Of a stretch of DNA of 64,000 bases, positions 56,528 to 64,000 are shown in pieces. The stretch lies in assembly GCA_014529385.2 (NCBI GenBank), contig CM043968.1, positions 130,131,018-130,195,017 on the forward strand, read 5' to 3'. Position numbers and translations under genes: made by a program. How positions within the stretch are numbered: the first letter of the stretch is position 1; each line of letters opens with the position of its first letter. The notes under the pieces were generated by a model, which was given only the letters and a program-made list of their open reading frames with translations, searched no databases and had not been told where the DNA came from. The stretch comes from Adiantum capillus-veneris (Eukaryota; Streptophyta; Polypodiopsida; Polypodiales; Pteridaceae).

Positions 56528-59277
56528 GTGGTATCAGAGCATCAGGCGTATGCTTTTCTGAAAGCATACCGGTCCTACCAAAGAGCAGACAGAGCAAGAT
56601 CGCACTTCAAAGTTCATTGGAAATTTTGGCTTCGTGCTCCGACCCCGTACTTATTAGCCACTCCCACCCGTACTACATCGCGCATCGGGCGCGCTCGTCT
56701 TCACCGCTCATGTCTTACAGGGCATAAGCCAAAAAGATCACTTGCAAGAGAAGAATCCAAGATTTCCTTCGAGCTGCTGTTTTTCTCAGAGGCAGTGCCA
56801 TGCAGATGTTGATAGCTACCAAGCAGCACACTTCCAAGGACTTGGCAAGCTTTCAAGAAAATTTTTACCTGAAGTTATATGGTTTCTGACATCTTCCTTC
56901 GGAGTGCAACTTCTGGTAGAGTGGGGTATCCTAAAATGCCATGGAAACCCTAGCGGATTATAACTTGAAATTTCTCCACATCTCCTAGTAGATGTCTCTT
57001 CATGAGCAGATGACCTTGGAGGTTCGATGTGATTGCTATGTCTTGGGATTACCATCGCTGCCAGAGGAACACTGTCTGTCCAAGAGCTGATGGACCATGC
57101 TATGGTTGTCTACGACCTTATGGAAGGAACCTAACCTTAATTTTTTATGCAGGTTTCAGGATGGAAAGTCAATCGACTTTTCGAGCTCGACTAATGTCGA
57201 GATTGCTTTTTAAGTTTGAAATCTGTTTGAGAACTTGTTTGGTGATCCTGTTTAAAATTTGTTTGAAATGGATGGTATCTGTTTTGAACCTGTTTTGGTG
57301 CCGATTTGAAATGTTTGACTTTGGTTGTAATACCGGTTTCATTGATTGGTGATTTTTACTCCCGGGTGGAGAAGTGAGAAATGTGCAGCGGAATGAATGT
57401 TGAACTTTGCTCAAGATGAGTGCTCCGAACTGTGCTCAAGGTTCCTTGTTCTTAAGGAAGAGAGAGCCTTCCGTGCTTTAATGAGAGAGTGCAAGTGATC
57501 ACAAACAAAGTGAATAGACACTGTGAGTGAAGGTGCTGAGACTGAGAGATAGAGAGAGAAGAAATACAACACCAGAGACGTTGTAAACCCTCCTCCAAGG
57601 GCCCCACTCTCTATGGCGAGAGCGGTCTACTTATGATTGCACAAATCTCTACAATGCTTGGACTTGCCGACGATGTCGACGACGATGAGGACGACGACGA
57701 GACGGACTGAAATCTGAAAACGCCAATGGCTGAAATCGGCAAATCTTTATGTGCTAGATTCTGACTCTATGTCGATGACGACGACGACGACGCGCTGAAA
57801 ACGCAGATGCTGAAACCTGCGTTTTCCGGGCTGAAATTGTAAACTTCGATGGATCCCACCGTGTGGCGAGGAACTGTTGCGGAAAGGTGAGATCTGCGAG
57901 GTTCGGGATTTTTTCTGTTGTGTCTAAAGGCTAAAAACTGAAAACGTTGGTCCTAGGGCTGATTCCATCGCGAAGATTTGCAAAAACGCTAAGGTGTCTT
58001 GCAGATGCAAAAACGCTAGGGCTGAAAATGAGTTCTGTTGCAAACATGCTGTGGATCTGCCGGTGCAAACCACTAACGCTAGTGCTGATTTGTCCTTTGT
58101 TGTCGCCAGGTTGATGTAGATGCAAAAACACTGGCTGATCTGGGTTCTTGTCCAAAAACGCTAGCTCTTCTGCTGTGATGCAAAAACGCTAGAGAACTTG
58201 GGGTCCTGGTGAGAAGTTGTCTGTGAGCAGGCGCTCTTGCTGCCTCTTTTGCCAAAAAGTGCTAGCGCTAGGTTTCTATATATACCAACTTAGCAAAATT
58301 GCCCTACCTAGTTTCCAACAAAAGTCACTTAAACATAATACGTCAAAAATGTCAAAAATAGGGAAAATAGGTTTAATGCACTGGAAAATGATCCTGATGG
58401 ATTCTGATGGTAATGCTGATGACCATGATGTGTGTAACCAGAGGATATGCATCTAATCTAAGTGCCTGGACATGCACGATCTGCGAACAGACTCACAAAA
58501 GTGCCAGATCACTTCCTATTCTAGACTGACTTGATCTAATTGAACCCTGGGCATGCTGTAGCTTGTCCACGGACACATAGGGTTGGATGTGTCACGTGAC
58601 AGTTTTGGTATTGTTTGAACCTCGGAACGACGCAGGCCGATACCTGGGGAGCGTTCTGTTGTATGCTAGAAAATCTCCGAACGATGCAGGCCGATGCCTG
58701 GGGAGCGTTTGGTTGTATGCTTGAACCTCCAAGCGACGTAACTGCGGTTTGGGGAGCGTTTGGTTGTACAGTCCTCTGAGCTCATGGCCCAAACCTTTTT
58801 AGGTTATTTGCGGGGGGAGTGACGAGGTAGTTGTTGAGTAGCTTCATACCGCAGACCGTTTGTCTCAGGGGAGTGCTCAGCGGCGCTGTTTGTTGTGTCT
58901 TGTAACATGCATATGTAAGCATGTGTTGCATTGTGATGTGCCAATTACTGAATATTCCTAATTGGATGAGATTGCCTGGGTATGTAATTTTAGTGCATCA
59001 AGACACCCGTGGAAGATCAGTACGGTTTGGGTGTGATGGCTGATTCTACTACGCCGGAATATCAAGAGTTCCGATCTGGACGAAAAGAGAAGCTAACTCC
59101 TTGATCAAAAGAGCTGAAAGGAGAAGCTAACTCCTTGATAAAAAGAGCCGAAAGGAGAAGCTAACTCTTTAACAAAGAGAGCAAACTGATTGTCCCTCGG
59201 AAATTTTTTAGCTAACTTGAGTTGTTTTGCAGATATGCTGTAATCGCGGATGATTACTCTCTTTCAAGAAGGGAAGA
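56528..59277 (+). mobile_element. Family-2 internal region, unit with inserted solo LTR3
   Basis: PBS, the leader block shared with element C (about 56638-56730), the gag remnant in shifted frames (56740-57125), AGTTTGAAATCTG-type repeats, then the solo LTR3 (57384-58601), and the 3' part with GACGCAG and AGCCGAAAGGAG tandem repeats ending in the PPT CAAGAAGGGAAGA. Without the insert it is about 1.53 kb. No PR, RT or IN. Confidence 0.85.
57384..58601 (-). repeat. Solo LTR3 (antisense)
   Basis: 1218 bp. On the minus strand it begins TGTCACGTGACACATCC and ends CCGCTGCA, matching the LTR of F with indels. The empty site is visible in other units (GAGAAATATTGTTTTGG); here flanks are AAATG and GTTTT, so no clean TSD remains. 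Confidence 0.88.
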
Positions 59278-59940
59278 TGTCACAAACTGTTGACGTGTGA
59301 AAGCCCTGAAGAAGGGAGCCAACTTGTAGATGTTGGCCGAGGGGCCTAAACCCTAAGAAGAACGAGTAGCAGAACAAGAAGTCCTACCAACTTATGGGGA
59401 CCCCGTCCAATGGGGCCCCAAGTGACATAAAGGAAAGAAAGAAGGACCCACATACATACAAATTGCGTAGCTGTTGATAACGTGGCAGATTTTCGAAAAA
59501 TATGCTAGCTGATGACATGGCAAGCTGTACGGATTTCCGCGTTTTGTGTTGACTGCTGACGTGGCAGCTGTACGGATTTCCGTAAATTACGCTGGCAACA
59601 TTTTGGCATTGCTTTTGGATCAAGAGCTTTTGACTTTGAAGGCTTTTCATGTAAACTGCTTTTCATAGACCAAGGGTCTTTAAATATGAGGTTAGGGCTC
59701 ATTCTCTGGCATGCTTCTTGGAGAAGGTGCAGTGCCTAGAGTACCGGCTTGTACCGTGTTGATGCAATATAAAGAAATACCGAAAGGGGCGCCAAGGTTT
59801 GGGGCCAATACTCTCTGGGGTGCAATTCCGCCACTCCGTGTCGCGTGTCGTCTCTCTCGTTCAGTTCAATTGTTATTGAAGTGCTAAAAGTCTGTTCATT
59901 CTGGTTTTTTCTATTGGCATGTGGTGCCAGTCTTGTGACA
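59278..59940 (+). repeat. LTR2-e
   Basis: 663 bp with canonical ends; PBS at 59942-59953; conserved block at 59765-59806. Confidence 0.92.
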
Positions 59941-61476
59941 GTGGTATCAGAGCATCATACGTGTGCTTTTCTGAAAGCATACCGGTCCTACCAAAGAGCA
60001 GACAGAGCAAGATCGCACTTCAAAGTTCATTGGAAATTTTGGCTTCGTGCTCCGCCCCCCGACTTATTAGCCACTCCCACCCGTACTACATCACGCATCG
60101 GGCGCGCTGTTGTCTTCACCGCTCATGTCTTACAGGGCATAAGCCCAAAAGATCACTTGCAAGAGAAGGATCCAAGATTTGTTTCGAGCTGCTGTTTTTC
60201 TCAGAGGCAGTGCCGATGTTGATAGCTACCAAGCAGCACACTTCCAAGGACTTGGCAAGCTTTCAAGAAAATTTCTGCCCGAAGTTATATGGTTTCTGAC
60301 ATCTTCCTTCGGAGTGCAACTTCTGGCAGAGTGGGGTATCCTGAAATGCTTGCCATGGAAACCCTAGCAGATTATAACTTGAAATTTCTCGACATCTCCT
60401 AGTAGATGTCTCTTCATGAGCAGATGACCTCGGAGGTTCGGTGTGATTGCTATGTCTTGGGATTACCATCGCCGCCAGAGGAACACTGTCTGTCCAAGAG
60501 CTGATGGACCATGCTATGGTTGTCTATGACCTTATGGAAGGAACCTAACCCTAATTTTTGATGCAAGTTTCAGGATGGAAAGTCAGTCGATTTTTTGAGC
60601 TCGACTAATTTCGAGATTGCTTTTTAAGTTTGAAATCTGTTTGAGAACTTGTTTGGTGATCCTCTTTGAAATTTGTTTGAAATGGATGGTATCTGTTTTG
60701 AACCTGTTTTGGTGCCGATTTGAAATGTTTGACTCTGGTTGTAATACTGGTTTCATTGATTGGTGATTTTTACTCCCGGGTGGAGAAGTGAGAAATATTG
60801 TTTTGGTATTGTTTGAACCTCAGAACTACGCAGACCGATGCCTGGGGAGCGTTCTGTTGTAAGCTAGAGAACCTCCGAACGACGCAGGCCGATGCCTGGG
60901 GAGCGTTTGGTTGTATGCTTGAACCTCCAAGCGACCCAGACTGCGGTCTGGGTAGCGTTTGGTTGTACAGTCCGCTGAGTTCATGACCCGGACCTTTTTA
61001 GGTTATTTGCGGGGAGTGAGGAGGTAGTCGTTGAGTAGCTTCATACCGCAGACCGTTTGTCTCGGGAGAGTGCTCAACAACGCTATTTCATGTGTCTTGT
61101 AACATGCATATGTAAGCGTTTGTGTTGCATTGTGATTTGCCAATTACTGAATATTCCTAATTGGATGAGATTGCTTGGGTATGTAATTTTAGTGCATCAA
61201 GACACCCGTGGAAGATCAGTACGGTTTGGGTGTGATGGCTAATTTTACTACGCCTGAATATCAGGAGTTCTGATCTGGACGAAAGGAGAAGTTAACTCCT
61301 TGATCAAAAGAGCCGAAAGGAGAAGCTAACTCCTTGATAAAAAGAGTCGAAAGGAGAACCTAACTCTTTAACAAAGAGAGCAAACTGATTGTCCCTCGGA
61401 AATTTTTTAGCTAACTTGAGTTGTTCTGTATATATGTTGTAATCGCGGACGATTACTCTCTTTCAAGAAGGGGAGA
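59941..61476 (+). mobile_element. Family-2 internal region, uninterrupted unit
   Basis: 1536 bp, the reference unit: PBS, leader block, gag remnant (FRAAVFLRGSA near 60182, then TLADYNLKFLDIS near 60364 in another frame), LPSPPEEHCLSVQELMDHA, three GACGCAG-type repeats (60820-60970), AGCCGAAAGGAGAAGC repeats (61290-61370), and the PPT at 61464-61476. Non-autonomous. Confidence 0.88.
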
Positions 61477-62137
61477 TGTCACAAACTGCTGACGTGTCAA
61501 AGCCCTGAAGAAGGGAGCCAACTTGCAGATGTTGGCCGAGGGGCTAAACCGTAAGAAGAACAAGTAGCAGAACCAGAAGTCCTACCAACTTATGGGGACC
61601 CCGTCCGATGGGGCTCCAAGTGACAAAGGAAATAAAGCAGGACCTACATACACACAAATTGCGTAGCTGTTGATAACGTGACAGATTTCCAAAAAATACG
61701 TTGGTTGATAATGTGGAAGCCTTTACGGATTTCCGCGTTTTGCGTTGATTGCTGGCGTGGCAGCTGTACGGATTTCCGTAAATTACGTTGGCAGGTTTTT
61801 GGCATTGCTTTTGGACCCGGAGCTTTTGACTTTGAAGGCTTTTCACGTAAACCGCTTTTCATAGGCAAAGGGCCTTTAAATATGAGGTTAGGGCTCATTC
61901 TCTGGCATGCTTCCTGGAGAAAGTGCAGAGTCTGGAGTACGGGCTTGTACTGTGTTGATGCAATATAAAGAAATACCGGAAGGGGCGCCAAGGTTTGGGG
62001 CCAATACTCTCTGGGGTGCAATTCCACCACTTCGTGTTGCGTGTCGTCTCTCTTGTTCAATTCAGTTGTTATTTAAAGTGCTAAAAGTCTGTTCAGTCTG
62101 TTCTTTTTTATTGGCACGTGGTGCCCGTCGTGTGACA
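61477..62137 (+). repeat. LTR2-f (outer 3' LTR of the multimer)
   Basis: 661 bp, TGTCACAAACTGCTGACG...GTCGTGTGACA. Unlike d and e it is not followed by a PBS but by GTGGGGTATC, the broken internal sequence of 2-I. Confidence 0.9.
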
Positions 62138-63230
62138 GTGGGGTATCTTGAAATGCTTGCCATGGAAACCCTAGCAGATTATAACTTGAAATTTCTTTAC
62201 ATTTCTCAGCAGGTGCCTCTTGTTAGTAATCTCGGAGATTCGGTGTGACTGCTATGACTTGGGACTACTATCACTACCACAGGAACACTGTCTGTCCAAG
62301 AGCTGATGGACCATGCTGTGTTTAGCTATGACCTTGTGGAAGGAATCTAACCTTAACTTTTGGTGCAAGTTTCAAGATGGAAAGTTAGTTGACTTTCCGA
62401 GCTCGATCGATGTCGAGATTGCTTTTTAAGTTTGAAATCTGTTTGAGAACTTGTTTGGTGATCCTGTTTGGAATTTGTTTGAAATGGATGGTATCTGTTT
62501 TGAACCTGTCTTGGTGCCGATTTAAATTGTTTGACTCTGGTTTTAATACTAGTTTCAATGATTGGTGATTTTACTCCCGGGTGGAGTAGTGAGAAATGAT
62601 GTTTGAGAATGCTTATTCATAATCATGGCACGGACCCTTGTGGTTATTTCCAGGGGGAGTATTGAATGATTGAAAAGTGTTGTTTTTACTCATGGCCCGG
62701 ATCCTTGTGGTTATTTACGAGGGGAGTATTCTTGTTGTGACTCCCGGCCCGGACCTGGATGGTTATGCGGGAGGAGTATTAAGAAGGCTGAGCAGTGGTT
62801 ACTCTTAGCACCTCCAAACGACGCAGGCTGCGGTCTGGGGGGTGTTTGGTTGTAAAAGGCCTCTATATCTCCCGGCCCGGACCTTTTTAGGTTATGTGGG
62901 AGGAGTGATGAGGGAGTCGTTGAACAGGTCATGGGCCGGACTTGGATGGTTATTTGCGGGGGGAGTGTTCATCGGCGGCTTTATGTTTCCATGTCTTGTA
63001 ACATGCATATGTGAGCATTTGTGTTGCATTTGATGTGTCAACCACTGAATATTCCTAATTGGATGAGATTGCTTGGGTATGTAATTTTAGTGCATCAAGA
63101 CACCCGTGGAAGATCAGTACGGTCTGGGTGTGATGGCTAATTTTACTACGCCGGAATATCAAGAGTTCCGATTTGGACGAAAGGAGAAGCTAACTCCTTG
63201 ATCAAAAGAGCCGAAAGGAGAAGCTAACTC
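62138..63230 (+). mobile_element. Family-2 element 2-I, right part
   Basis: Begins with the duplicated GTGGG and continues the gag remnant (YLEMLAMETLADYNLKFLYI) broken at 20438. It is more diverged from the d/e units than they are from each other. Includes three copies of a GGCCCGGACC...GGTTAT...GGGAGGAGT motif (62630-62960) and ends inside the AGCCGAAAGGAGAAGC repeats at the junction with the next gag. Confidence 0.7.
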
Positions 63231-64000
63231 CTATTTGACTTAGAAGAGAGTAAAAAAGTTGCACTTGCTAGTTCTCTGCTCAAGGACACAACATTTCTTT
63301 GGTGGCAACGATGGGTTGCTGATAGTAAATACACACCTTCTTGGGATAAATTTCGGTGTGCTATTCGCAAGGCGTTTGAACCTGCCAATGCAGATTTTCA
63401 TGCCCGGTCCTCTCTTTGCCGCCTGAGCCAGACAGTTTCCTTAGCCGCGTACATCAAAGAGTTCCAAAGATTAACTCTGGAGATAGAGACTCTTAGTCCC
63501 TCTGATAAACTTCACAGCTTTATTGACGTACTCGAACCCAACCCGAAGGACGATGTGCACAAATACAACCTTACCACCTTGGATGCTGCAATTGCTTATG
63601 TGGAGCGTCTTGGCAATAATTGGCATCCTACACGGAGTTTTCTTCCTGGTGACAAATCTTCAAATAGCGCTTGCTTTTCACAGCACGATCACCGAGACAA
63701 CTTTAGCCAAAGTCAGGAACATCAATCTCAGTTCAGACAGCAAGCCACAACACCTTATTCAACTTCAAGGTTCTATTCTCAAGATCGACAATCTCAAAGC
63801 AGATCTTCTTCAAATGTTCCTCCACTCGATCGTGGTAAAGGACTTGATTTTTCTCAAGATCGGCATATTAATAGTCAACAAGGCTCTTCGTCAAATGCAT
63901 CTTCGACTTCAAAGAAGCAAGGATTATGTACAATTTGCGGTGGTGACCATAGATGGTATCATTGTCCAAAGAAACCGAATCCATCTAATTTGAAAAGAAA
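63231..64000 (+). pseudogene. Gag of another retrotransposon, N-terminally truncated
   Basis: A frame without start codon is open from 63231 to the window end (256 codons): LFDLEESKKVALASSLLKDT, TFLWWQRWVADSKYTPSWDK, FHARSSLCRLSQTVSLAAYI and FQRLTLEIETLSPSDKLHSF form a retrotransposon capsid core. A Gln/Ser/Phe-rich linker follows, then a zinc knuckle variant CTICGGDHRWYHC (CX2CX3HX4C) near 63930. It does not resemble the gag proteins of the other elements closely. The N-terminus is lost at the junction with family-2 repeats. The absence of stops suggests it is younger than its neighbours, or continues as an intact gag-pol beyond the window. Confidence 0.8.

Larger units (their letters stand above)
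20439..62137 (+). mobile_element. Family-2 multimer (five LTRs) carrying nested elements
   Basis: LTR2 copies at 20439 (b, truncated), 24861 (c, truncated), 55865 (d), 59278 (e) and 61477 (f) lie in the same orientation with family-2 internal sequence between them. Copies d and e are followed by a PBS and preceded by a PPT, so they act as shared LTRs. Copy f is followed by GTGGG instead of a PBS, and the same GTGGG precedes copy b, which marks the two as outer ends of one insertion. Elements D, F, H (with G and E) and a solo LTR3 lie inside. Confidence 0.65.

Noticed and set aside
57029-57352. Small ORF containing MESQSTFRARL in family-2 internal regions
   Set aside because: Two of four copies have early stops (for example TGA near 60597 and TAG near 62387); composition is driven by GTTTGAAA-type repeats.
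62131-62150. Loss of the PBS after LTR2-f by microhomology deletion at GTGG
   Set aside because: The matching GTGGG before LTR2-b and exact restoration of the internal sequence make a target duplication the simpler explanation, though microhomology is not fully excluded.
1-64000. Envelope gene, tRNA genes, or a host operon-like cluster
   Set aside because: No env-like ORF occurs between integrase and the 3' LTRs, tRNA-like matches are only the 12-nt primer sites, and no intact host genes were found.

Overview
The window is transposon-packed eukaryotic nuclear DNA, most likely from a land plant with a large genome. Evidence: many Ty3/gypsy chromoviruses with initiator-tRNA-Met primer sites (TGGTATCAGAGC), a Ty1/copia-type solo LTR, PIF/Harbinger and hAT DNA transposons, telobox motifs (AAACCCTAA, the plant telomere-repeat unit), dinucleotide microsatellites and GT-AG introns. 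The species cannot be read from the sequence. No intact host gene is visible. The only recognisable host-gene piece is a two-exon 5' fragment of a THEP1/NTPCR-like P-loop nucleoside-triphosphatase at 5798-5990.

Layout. 1-2000: PIF/Harbinger relic (transposase DDE residues still traceable, Myb-like fragment upstream) with GA and TG microsatellites. 2000-5200: minus-strand fragments of an unrecognised protein, with a 0.5-kb segment present twice. 5800-6145: NTPase fragment. 6146-63230: one deeply nested stack of LTR retrotransposons. 63231-64000: N-truncated gag of yet another element, open to the window edge.

Nesting as I reconstruct it. Element A (+, family 1) is broken at 9197 by element C (+, family 1; LTR 9198-9726). 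C's gag holds a copia-type solo LTR (9938-10379) and the complete element B (10646-17150, minus, TSD CTTCT). C's reverse transcriptase is broken at 19376 by a non-autonomous family-2 element (2-I). 2-I is broken at 20438 by a family-2 multimer with five LTRs (20439-62137) flanked by one target duplication, GTGGG (20434-20438 and 62138-62142). Inside that multimer sit element D (+, family 1, 20632-24788), element F (+, family 3, ending in LTR 32557-33629) carrying a complete hAT transposon (28384-31619, TSD ATTGGTAC), element H (minus, 33937 to about 54713) carrying the complete element G (34897-48947, minus, TSD ATAGA), which carries the complete element E (37196-43723, minus, TSD CTTAA), and a solo family-3 LTR (57384-58601). 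The deepest chain is A>C>2-I>multimer>H>G>E.

How the elements relate. Family 1 (A-E) is a chromodomain Ty3/gypsy family. B and E share the same lesions (protease active-site loss, integrase-core deletion, a gag stop) yet have clean TSDs and near-identical LTR pairs, so they look like a non-autonomous subfamily moved in trans. Family 2 has about 660-bp LTRs, a 1.5-kb internal region holding only a gag-capsid remnant, and an LTR block plus a leader block in common with family 1, so it too probably depends on family-1-like helpers. G is the most intact coding element: apart from E's insertion its gag-pol frame is interrupted by two TAG codons.
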